A DNA stretch of 59,105 nucleotides, taken from NCBI GenBank assembly GCA_049965455.1, contig JBMFWH010000004.1, forward strand, positions 1-59,105, written 5' to 3'. Within the stretch, counting starts at the first letter, position 1. Every line of letters starts with the position of its first letter. The position numbers and the translations under genes are program-made. The notes under the pieces are model-generated. The model ran no database searches, was not told the origin of the DNA, and was given only the letters and a program-made list of their open reading frames with translations. The stretch comes from JAVRLB01 sp049965455 (GTDB lineage: Archaea; Thermoplasmatota; Thermoplasmata; Thermoplasmatales; ARK-15). This document shows positions 52,878-59,105 of the stretch, in pieces.

Positions 52878-54176
52878 ATGAAAGCTATATGCATAGCTGG
52901 TACTAGAAGCAGCGCCGGTAAAACATCTGTATCAATGTTGCTCGCTTCAAAGTTTAAAGAGATGGGATATGCAGTGCAACCGTATAAGATAGGTCCTGAT
53001 TTTATAGACAGTGCCTATCTGGAAAAAGTATGTGGAAGAAAATGTATAAATCTGGATCTTTATATGCGTAGAGCACAGTTAAATGCCGATTTTTTAAATA
53101 CAGATGCAGACATAGGAATAATAGAAGGGGTGATGGGGTTATATGATGGAGTGTCTGGCAGCTCTGACTGGGGCTCAACTGCACACATATGCAGGGTACT
53201 TGATGTTCCCGTGATACTGGTTCTTGACGGTTCTGCCTCTTCTAGGAGCATAGCGGCTGAGTATTTAGGGTTCAGAGAATTTTCAAAGAATACAAACATT
53301 GTGGGAGCCATAGTGAACCGTGTATATGGCGATAACCATTTAAAAATGCTGAGACAGGCGCTTGGAAAGAATCTGTTTGGGTACGTTAATAATATGGGCA
53401 AAAACATGATACAAGAGCGCAGGTTAGGGCTTTTGCCAGTGTTTGAAAACGCAGAGTTCAGCATATCAAGATTGGTAGAAGCCTCAAATTTTGACATGAA
53501 AAAAATAGGCGGGCTAATGAAAAATGTCAACGCTAAACTGAGGGCCGTTAAAAGTAAGGGTACTATTCCTATAAACATTGCCTATGACAGGGCTTTCAAT
53601 TTTTATTATGCGCAGAACTTAATCATATTGTCAAAATATTTCAAGCTCCAGAATTTTTCACCGATCAGTGATTCAGAGTACGAACCTACGGTGATGTATA
53701 TTGGCGGAGGGTTTCCAGAACTTTTTGCAAAAGAGCTGGCAGAAAATCATGCCATTAAAAGGAAATTGAAAGCAGACATGGAAGACGGAATGCCAGTATA
53801 TGCCGAATGTGGAGGATTAATGTACTTGACTAGTTACATCAACCTTGGCACAAAGTATGAGATGGTAGGGCTTATGGACGCATACATAAACATGGAAAAC
53901 AAACTGAAGATTGGATATACCAGGATCTCGGTAACCAAGAACAACATATTGCACTCTTCAGGTACCCGAATAAACGGCCAAGTTTTTCACCATGGCGAAA
54001 TTTACGGTGCTGAAAATCTGGAAAAGACGTACAGCTACAGAATGGTGAGCAAGAAGGGGCAAATTGACGGTGGATATAGCGAATATAGCGCTCTTGCAGA
54101 TTTCAATCATATTTTCCTGAGCGATAAAATGGTCAGGAAAATGTATGAGCTTGCTGTAAAATATTCCAGAAGATGA
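52878..54176 (+). CDS. cbiA: Cobyrinate a,c-diamide synthase
   Basis: A 432-residue CbiA/CobB enzyme that amidates cobyrinate with glutamine and ATP. The P-loop-like GTRSSAGKTS is near 8-17, the KIGPDFIDSAYL motif near 37-48, and a GATase domain with the Cys in YAECGGLMYL near 309-318. Supports cobalamin production for class II ribonucleotide reductase. A related CfbB enzyme of nickel cofactor synthesis is a less likely alternative since no coenzyme F430 genes are near. Follows the YbaK-like gene by 23 bases and converges with the MEMO-like gene. Confidence 0.9.
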   Translation: MKAICIAGTRSSAGKTSVSMLLASKFKEMGYAVQPYKIGPDFIDSAYLEKVCGRKCINLDLYMRRAQLNADFLNTDADIGIIEGVMGLYDGVSGSSDWGSTAHICRVLDVPVILVLDGSASSRSIAAEYLGFREFSKNTNIVGAIVNRVYGDNHLKMLRQALGKNLFGYVNNMGKNMIQERRLGLLPVFENAEFSISRLVEASNFDMKKIGGLMKNVNAKLRAVKSKGTIPINIAYDRAFNFYYAQNLIILSKYFKLQNFSPISDSEYEPTVMYIGGGFPELFAKELAENHAIKRKLKADMEDGMPVYAECGGLMYLTSYINLGTKYEMVGLMDAYINMENKLKIGYTRISVTKNNILHSSGTRINGQVFHHGEIYGAENLEKTYSYRMVSKKGQIDGGYSEYSALADFNHIFLSDKMVRKMYELAVKYSRR

Positions 54177-54185
54177 TCATTGTTA

Positions 54186-54968
54186 TCACGGCGGTGCAAA
54201 AGAGGCAATCATCATGCCGTAATAGGTGGGGCATTGATAATCAATATATTTCACCCGGTATTTATTAACATGCAGTATCCCTATCAGGATCAGGATCTGC
54301 CAGAAACTGTCAGGTTTTGCATGTTCGATTATTTTATGATCAATACATTTTATGGAATCTATCCTGTTCTGTTCAAATGCAGTTTTTACAAAATTGTCAT
54401 AAACTCTGGCATACTTGCTGGATCCGTAGGGACCTGATTTTAAATGAGTATGTGCTTGATCAGCGCTGATTATGATCCCTACTTTTTTGCCATATTTTTC
54501 AGTAACCGATCCTAATATCGAGCCAAACTCAATCAATTGCTCAGCGGTTAAATCCCGTGCAGGAGTTATTATTACCACCTTCTTGCCCCGGTTCAGGAAA
54601 TAGAGCGGAATAAACGAGCCCCAGTCTAAAGTGATTTTTGAGGACTCACCTTCTAAAGCGCCAAAGTTGACGCCCACAACCGGAAGTTTAGGCTTTGCTG
54701 CATTATAAATCAAAGTCGCTAACTCCCGATCGCAATCATAATTTCTGCGGATTTTCCCGAGATTGCCTGCAGTATACTCTGTCAATATTATTCCAATATG
54801 ATCTGATATCCTTATATTATGAGGCGTTACAACAACAAATGTATCGAGGTTTTTGCTCAAGACCTCTTTCTTGAGTTTTAGCATCGACTTTTTCAAATGC
54901 ACAGATGCATTATCCTGGCTGTTTATAATTTCCTCGCCATGAGGCACCATTGCTAAATATTCTATCAT
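54186..54968 (-). CDS. MEMO1/LigB-like (class III extradiol dioxygenase fold) protein
   Basis: A 260-residue protein of the fold shared by LigB-type dioxygenases and the MEMO/AmmeMemoRadiSam B family. His residues at PHGEEI (near 9), TPHNIR (near 49) and SADQAHTHLKSGPYG (near 165-179) match possible metal ligands. True extradiol enzymes use His and Glu to open catechol rings; MEMO homologues bind copper or have unknown roles, so the activity is open. Nine bases from the cbiA stop, convergent. Confidence 0.8.
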   Translation of the reverse strand: MIEYLAMVPHGEEIINSQDNASVHLKKSMLKLKKEVLSKNLDTFVVVTPHNIRISDHIGIILTEYTAGNLGKIRRNYDCDRELATLIYNAAKPKLPVVGVNFGALEGESSKITLDWGSFIPLYFLNRGKKVVIITPARDLTAEQLIEFGSILGSVTEKYGKKVGIIISADQAHTHLKSGPYGSSKYARVYDNFVKTAFEQNRIDSIKCIDHKIIEHAKPDSFWQILILIGILHVNKYRVKYIDYQCPTYYGMMIASFAPP

Positions 54969-55017
54969 ATATCAAATATATACAATTTCTGTATAACTTT
55001 TTTACGGATCGAAAACC

Positions 55018-55617
55018 CTATTTTTTAAAAATTGCGCTTATATATGCATCATACTCTTTTATTTCGCTTATAGGTACATTAGCATTATACGCAATATTAT
55101 TCAGCTCTTCCCTGTTCAAAGTGTGAGCCCTCGCCAGCGTGATCGGGAAATAGAGCTTGTCCTTGTTAAATTCATAGATCCGGAACTCTCCATGATCTTT
55201 TAGATGCGCTAATATGTCTGACAAAGCCTTCTCGCGATCTGCCCAGTGATGAAATGAGAGGGTACTGTATGCGAGCTCAAAGCTATCTTCAGGCAATGCT
55301 CTGCTGCTACCCAATTGAAACTTGACACGGTTATCTACACCTATCTTTCTTGCCAGCTTGTTTCCGATATTTACCATGTAAAGGGATGGATCGATACCCA
55401 CACCTTCAATGTGCTCGTTCTGTTTTGCTAAGTTTACAAGCACGTACCCAGTTCCAGAACCAATGTCCAGGATTTTCGTTTTTTTGCTCTTTGCTATGTC
55501 CGATATAATATACCTGTAAAATCTTTTCATTATAGATATTCTATGCGCTACTTTGTAACCGTATGAACTTAAGCAGTAAAAGTGCTCTTCCCCATCTTTG
55601 TAGAGACCATCTTTCAT
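55018..55617 (-). CDS. Class I SAM-dependent methyltransferase
   Basis: A 199-residue methyltransferase with the SAM loop ILDIGSGTGYVLVNLA (near 45-60), the acidic strand GVGIDPS near 73-79, and the post-motif AYSTLSFHHW near 112-121. It resembles UbiE-type enzymes but the acceptor is not identifiable. Lies 20 bases downstream of the acyl-CoA dehydrogenase on the same strand, probably one operon. Confidence 0.85.
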   Translation of the reverse strand: MKDGLYKDGEEHFYCLSSYGYKVAHRISIMKRFYRYIISDIAKSKKTKILDIGSGTGYVLVNLAKQNEHIEGVGIDPSLYMVNIGNKLARKIGVDNRVKFQLGSSRALPEDSFELAYSTLSFHHWADREKALSDILAHLKDHGEFRIYEFNKDKLYFPITLARAHTLNREELNNIAYNANVPISEIKEYDAYISAIFKK

Positions 55618-55637
55618 AATCTCTCTTGTAATTGAAC

Positions 55638-56900
55638 CTACTTATATATTTTTTCATCCACAAGCTTGAAATCCAGGGCGTCAAGTTCCACGTCTCTCTT
55701 TGTGCTCCAGTAATCAGGCTTAGAGATCTCTCTAAGATATTCATGCTGAATAATCAGCTTCATCACTTCGCTACTGCCAGTCCAGATCAGCCCTAACCTC
55801 GAGTCCCGCAAAAGCCGTTCAATCGGATACACGGTCGTATATCCGATCCCGCCCATTATCTGCATTGCATCGTTCACAACTTTCCACATCATCTCTGTTG
55901 AATTCAGCTTTGACATTGAAACCAGCTTTCTCAAATATGCTTTTTCAATCTTTTCCGTCTCAAGCATGTCTGCAGCCTTGCTCGCAGTGTAAACTAAAGC
56001 GGTGGCATTCTCTATTGCAGTCACACTCTCTGCAATCTTGAAATTTATGCCCTCATGCTCTATTATTTTAGAGCCGAATGCCTCTCTCTTCATCGCGTAA
56101 TTAGTGGCCACTTCTATTGCCGCAGTAGCCACTCCGATAGAGCCGGCGGCAGTGGTCAATCGCTCTGGAACCATCATCCTGTTAAATATCTCATAACCAC
56201 CATTAAGCTCTCCAATCAGGTTTTCTTCAGGTATCTCCGCATCACTGTATATAATGCGTGCAGTACCACCACCTTTGTTGCCCAATAATCCGTATACGGT
56301 TTCTACTTTCAATCCCGGCGTGTCCCGATCTACTATGAAGGTGCTTATCCCTTTTGTTATCGGTTTTGAATCAGGATTCGTAATTGCATAAGTCACAAAA
56401 AAGTCAGCGCCTTCCCCGCCAACTATGAACCTTTTCTGCCCGTTTAATATGTACTTATTGCCTTTCTTGTCCGCCCTCGTTTTCATCATTCCAAACAGGT
56501 CCGAACCTCCTGACGGCTCGGTAATAGCCTCGGCACCGTATTTAGATCCTGAAGTGATGCCTCCCAGATACTTCTCTTTCTGTTCTTTCGTTCCAAACCT
56601 GTAGATAGGTTCTCCCACTATAGAGCCCAATGAATACATGCAGCTTAATGTGAATCCCAGATACCCAAACTCTTCAATTGCTGCCATCTCTGCTGTCCAG
56701 CTGCTCTCTTTCCCGCCATACTGTTTTGGGAACCTTAATCCTGTTATATCTCCGTTCGCTATAAGCTCTATAAACTCTCTGGGGAATTTTACAGTTTCGG
56801 ATTCTATGTTCCGGATAAGATCATGAGACACGGATTTTACAATGCTTCTAGCCTTGTACTTTATCTCTTTTTCTTCTTTGCTCAAAAGAAAATCTTGCAT
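55638..56900 (-). CDS. Acyl-CoA dehydrogenase
   Basis: A 420-residue flavoprotein of fatty-acid or branched-chain acyl-CoA oxidation. Signatures are ITEPSGGSDLFGM near 125-137, QKRFIVGGEGADFFV near 154, and the C-terminal QIMGGIGYTTVYPIERLLRDSRL near 365-388. It transfers electrons to ETF, linking with fixCX. Ribosome binding site AAAAGGAGTTG lies just upstream, implying a transcript that begins further up. The methyltransferase follows. Confidence 0.94.
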   Translation of the reverse strand: MQDFLLSKEEKEIKYKARSIVKSVSHDLIRNIESETVKFPREFIELIANGDITGLRFPKQYGGKESSWTAEMAAIEEFGYLGFTLSCMYSLGSIVGEPIYRFGTKEQKEKYLGGITSGSKYGAEAITEPSGGSDLFGMMKTRADKKGNKYILNGQKRFIVGGEGADFFVTYAITNPDSKPITKGISTFIVDRDTPGLKVETVYGLLGNKGGGTARIIYSDAEIPEENLIGELNGGYEIFNRMMVPERLTTAAGSIGVATAAIEVATNYAMKREAFGSKIIEHEGINFKIAESVTAIENATALVYTASKAADMLETEKIEKAYLRKLVSMSKLNSTEMMWKVVNDAMQIMGGIGYTTVYPIERLLRDSRLGLIWTGSSEVMKLIIQHEYLREISKPDYWSTKRDVELDALDFKLVDEKIYK

Positions 56901-56906
56901 TTTTGT

Positions 56907-57113
56907 TCACAACTCCTTTTTATTGAATGGTAATGACTCAACTTTATGCATATGAATGCTGGATTGCCAGAAATAGACATAACCATTATGATATGTTTTG
57001 AGATCAAAACAAAAGGATTCTAAAAAGCTTAAATTATCCTGAAAAATGCGTTCCAGCATAAATTCCAGTTTCAAGTAAACATTCATTTTTATTGCATAAA
57101 AACTAACAATCAC
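56907..57113 (-). CDS. Small hypothetical protein upstream of acyl-CoA dehydrogenase
   Basis: A 68-codon frame whose 3' end carries the ribosome binding site of the acyl-CoA dehydrogenase gene. In this genome first genes tend to be leaderless, so a strong internal site hints that something upstream is transcribed. The composition (many aromatics) is unusual and I recognise no family. It may be only a leader. The rest of 57114-57220 is a promoter, with TATA-like CTTTATTAAT at 57191-57200 for the 57221 gene. Confidence 0.3.
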   Translation of the reverse strand: MIVSFYAIKMNVYLKLEFMLERIFQDNLSFLESFCFDLKTYHNGYVYFWQSSIHMHKVESLPFNKKEL

Positions 57114-57220
57114 GGTTTATATAAATTTTACGATTATTTTTTCTTTAAACTTTGAAATGCTTTTTAAAAGACCTGGAAATAGCCAAAAAGCTTTATTAAT
57201 ACTGTTACTATGATTCAATC

Positions 57221-57739
57221 ATGCGTTATTCAAAAAATGAAGTAAGGGATAAAATAGCAATCATCGAGTTTTTAAAAGCAGAAAAATTTGGAACTTTAGG
57301 GCTTGTAGATGAGGATAAGCCTTATGCCGTGCCTGTGAATTTTTTGTATCTTGATGACAAGATCTATTTTCACAGTGCCAGAGCAGGCAGAAAATGGGAC
57401 ATTATCCACAAAAATGCAAATGCGTTTTTTGTAGTAGCAAGATGGAATAACACTATTCCTGCGCAAACTGCATGCGATATTGGCACCTCTTACTTCAGCG
57501 TGATGCTTGAAGGAACGGTCCGCATTGTTGAAGATAAGGTGGAAAAAGATACAGCGTTCAATATGTTCATTAAAAAATATGCATCAGATGCAGAGCATGT
57601 AAGCGTGCAATTGATGGACAATTACAGGTCTTCGCTCAATACCGGCATGGCATTATTTGCCATTGCAATAAAAACCATGTCTGCGAAGGCCAATCCTCCA
57701 ACCCAGAAAAATTACTATTCAGGCAAGGTCAAAAATTAA
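57221..57739 (+). CDS. Pyridoxamine-5'-phosphate-oxidase-like flavin-binding protein (NimA-like)
   Basis: A 172-residue split-barrel protein. It shows GTLGLVDEDKPYAVPVNFLYLDDKIYFHSARAGRKWDII, the pattern of the NimA/HugZ-like flavin-nucleotide-binding group, which reduces nitro compounds or binds FMN/F420. Leaderless ATG at 57221, 26 bases after the centre of a TATA-like box. Substrate unknown. Confidence 0.85.
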   Translation: MRYSKNEVRDKIAIIEFLKAEKFGTLGLVDEDKPYAVPVNFLYLDDKIYFHSARAGRKWDIIHKNANAFFVVARWNNTIPAQTACDIGTSYFSVMLEGTVRIVEDKVEKDTAFNMFIKKYASDAEHVSVQLMDNYRSSLNTGMALFAIAIKTMSAKANPPTQKNYYSGKVKN

Positions 57740-57759
57740 AAAAATATAAAAAAATAAAT

Positions 57760-58032
57760 TTATTTCTTGTATTTTATCTTACTGGATGCTCTGAATACAA
57801 ACTTTTTCTTCTGTGGCACATTAATTATCTTCTTTGTCTTTGGAATTCTTGCTTTTCTCTGGCTCTGTATTCTTCTCTCGAATATACCGAATCCCACTAA
57901 ATTGATCTTTTCTCCTTTATTTACTTTATCAACTACTGTGCTGATTAATGTGTCTATAACTTTCTTTGCTTCTCTCTGTGTCATGTTTGCTTTCTTTGCA
58001 ACATCCCTTGCAAGGTCATTAACACCTACCAT
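57760..58032 (-). CDS. HU-family DNA-binding protein (HTa-like)
   Basis: A 90-residue bacterial-type HU protein, which replaces histones in Thermoplasmatales. HU marks are the N-terminal helices (NDLARDVAKKANMTQREAKKV), GFGIFERR at the saddle and the beta-arm region RKARIPKTKKIINVPQKKKF; the usual NP turn reads IP. It compacts DNA. A near-consensus ribosome binding site AAAAGGAGGTGAT precedes the ATG, expected for a very abundant protein. A TATA-like ATTTATATAG lies near 58082-58095. Its presence is a main taxonomic clue. Confidence 0.95.
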   Translation of the reverse strand: MVGVNDLARDVAKKANMTQREAKKVIDTLISTVVDKVNKGEKINLVGFGIFERRIQSQRKARIPKTKKIINVPQKKKFVFRASSKIKYKK

Positions 58033-58052
58033 TTTCTAATCACCTCCTTTTT

Positions 58053-58066
58053 AACTATTTAAATAG
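58053..58066 (-). promoter_or_regulatory. Perfect palindrome at the HTa gene transcription start
   Basis: ACTATTTAAATAGT is a 14-base perfect palindrome about 10-25 bases after the predicted TATA box of the HTa gene and upstream of its ribosome binding site. It may be an operator for autoregulation or an RNA leader hairpin. AT-rich DNA makes chance palindromes fairly common. Confidence 0.35.
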
Positions 58067-58216
58067 TATATTGTTATCTAACTATATAAATATTTTTGTT
58101 AATATACCTTAAAACTATGTGTTTATCATAGGTTATAAAATTATAAATTTTTTTATAAAATTGATGAGTTATAAAAAAATAAAAAAATATTTATAATATT
58201 TAAATAATATTTGTTG

Positions 58217-58579
58217 CTATTTACGAAACATAAAAAGGTATCTGTCTATTAATGCGTGATCGGCGATGTTTTCATCATTTTTTGAACCCCATAACTTTTT
58301 CTTTAATTGTTCATTTTCAGCCAGCAATCCGGATAAATTTATGGCCAGGATCTGGTTATCTTTCAACATAGAAAAGTATTCGAATTTCAATCCCGCAATT
58401 TCACTTTCTTTTTTGACAGCCTGATTGTTCATGATTTCAAGCTCATTTTTTCTGGATTTTAAAATATTGTAAATCTCTTTCAGCTCTGTAATCGTGGCAT
58501 TGCAAGAGCTGGACATTAGATTCTCAGCTATCTCACGATCGTTTAAATTGAACAGTTTGACCAGATCCTCAATCTTCAT
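58217..58579 (-). CDS. Coiled-coil protein of unknown function, 120 residues
   Basis: A 120-residue mostly helical protein. It begins MKIEDLVKLFNLNDREIAENL, continues with heptad-like helices (ELKEIYNILKSRKNELEIM, EIAGLKFEYFSML) and ends in a basic LIDRYLFMFRK. I recognise no family. It starts 11 bases before the end of the upstream gene at 58569-58901, so the two are coupled. A role in a structural or DNA-associated complex is possible but not shown. Confidence 0.6.
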   Translation of the reverse strand: MKIEDLVKLFNLNDREIAENLMSSSCNATITELKEIYNILKSRKNELEIMNNQAVKKESEIAGLKFEYFSMLKDNQILAINLSGLLAENEQLKKKLWGSKNDENIADHALIDRYLFMFRK

Positions 58580-58901
58580 CTTTTTTCATCCTTATATTTT
58601 CAGAGCTTAGAAACTTTATCTTATTGTTCATGAGAGTTGCATCTTTTCTGGCAGATTCAATAAGATCTCTATAATAATCAAGTTCTTTATTTAGCTCATC
58701 TAAATGTGCTTTGAGTTCTTCTGCATTCGCATTGGTTTTTTCCAAGTCACTATCTAAAATTTTTTTGATAGTGCATAAAACCTGTTTTTCATCTGCCTTC
58801 TCTAATTCATCGTGACCGATAGCTATTTTTTTTGCGGTCCTGTTTTTTCTAACTACTTTTATCTGAGGCAAAGTCTCTTTAAAATTGGTCATGACATTCA
58901 A
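58569..58901 (-). CDS. Coiled-coil protein of unknown function, 110 residues
   Basis: A 110-residue protein with a basic N-terminus (KVVRKNRTAKKI) followed by a long predicted coiled coil (EELKAHLDELNKELDYYRDL, then ARKDATLMNNKIKFLSSENIRM). The true start may be the second Met (MTNF, three codons in). No recognised relative. The upstream 58902-59105 stretch holds no gene, only a possible promoter (AAATACAGATTAGTATTTAAAA near 58970-58990). Confidence 0.6.
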   Translation of the reverse strand: MNVMTNFKETLPQIKVVRKNRTAKKIAIGHDELEKADEKQVLCTIKKILDSDLEKTNANAEELKAHLDELNKELDYYRDLIESARKDATLMNNKIKFLSSENIRMKKDED

Positions 58902-59105
58902 TCCTCTGCAATATAGGCGTTATCACCAGAACTGGATTTTAAGGCAAACGCCATTGCCTGTAATAATGATAAATACAGATTAGTATTTAAAAATTATTGG
59001 TAGATCTATGCCGGAAATTGACGGTTGTATCTTTTTTGTTGTTTTATTAAGATAGCACGTGTTTCTTCAACACTTTTTTGTGTTATGTATATACAACATG
59101 AAAAA

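Noticed and set aside
57767..58039. 90-residue hydrophobic plus-strand frame
   Set aside because: Exact antisense of the HTa gene, hydrophobic only because Lys codons read as Phe and Leu.
1..59105. CRISPR arrays, rRNA genes or a replication origin
   Set aside because: No regularly spaced repeats, no rRNA sequence and no Orc1/Cdc6 gene or origin-box cluster were seen.

Overview
The window reads as a chromosome segment of an acidophilic, Thermoplasmatales-like euryarchaeon. The evidence is a bacterial-type HU/HTa DNA-binding protein (57760-58032), an unsplit RNA polymerase B subunit with split A'/A'' subunits, an archaeal SRP RNA, ribosomal protein eL41, a tRNA-Trp with an intron, a thermopsin-family secreted acid protease, B12-dependent ribonucleotide reductase and FixC/FixX. 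The DNA is AT-rich. Many first genes start about 26 bases after a TATA box, so they look leaderless. Genes inside operons carry GGAGG/GGTG-type ribosome binding sites.

Layout. 1-4919: an operon of ABC ATPase, permease, SagB-like oxidase, SagC-like cyclodehydratase partner and YcaO (SagD-like) protein, which is a complete azole-peptide (TOMM/LAP) maturation and export set. Its precursor peptide is not visible and may lie left of the window. 4920-6268: a decayed reading-frame tail and two tandem ferritin-like genes. 6265-13921: metG with a PHP phosphoesterase, a second ABC exporter, and class II ribonucleotide reductase. 14105-16907: SRP RNA, malic enzyme and an M24 peptidase. 17079-26279: tRNA-Lys and the core RNA polymerase operon (rpoH, rpoB, rpoA1, rpoA2, L30e, nusA, one small unknown). 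26631-34921: ModE-Nudix fusion, LipS-like radical SAM protein, nitrilase, a MinD-like ATPase overlapping a BcsA-like glycosyltransferase, fixCX, moaB and a HIT protein. 35035-39783: a membrane protein and a four-gene operon (Gfo/Idh/MocA dehydrogenase, YtcJ-like amidohydrolase, acetamidase, universal stress protein). 39810-47645: thermopsin, isochorismatase-like protein, two MFS transporters, and a NicO-like metal transporter with a small upstream gene and a perfect inverted-repeat operator.

47700-52280 is a decay and insertion zone around eL41 and the intron-containing tRNA-Trp. It holds a tyrosine-recombinase relic, relics of a dispersed element, and a short-chain dehydrogenase pseudogene split by a MITE. 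Two more MITE copies lie at 35765 and 46144. 52421-59105 holds a frameshifted YbaK-like gene, cobyrinate diamide synthase, a MEMO/LigB-like protein, a methyltransferase, an acyl-CoA dehydrogenase, a flavin-binding protein, HTa, and two overlapping small coiled-coil genes.

The strongest candidate for an undescribed system is the azole-peptide cluster at the left edge. The MinD-like/glycosyltransferase pair, the small-gene/NicO unit and the new MITE family follow.
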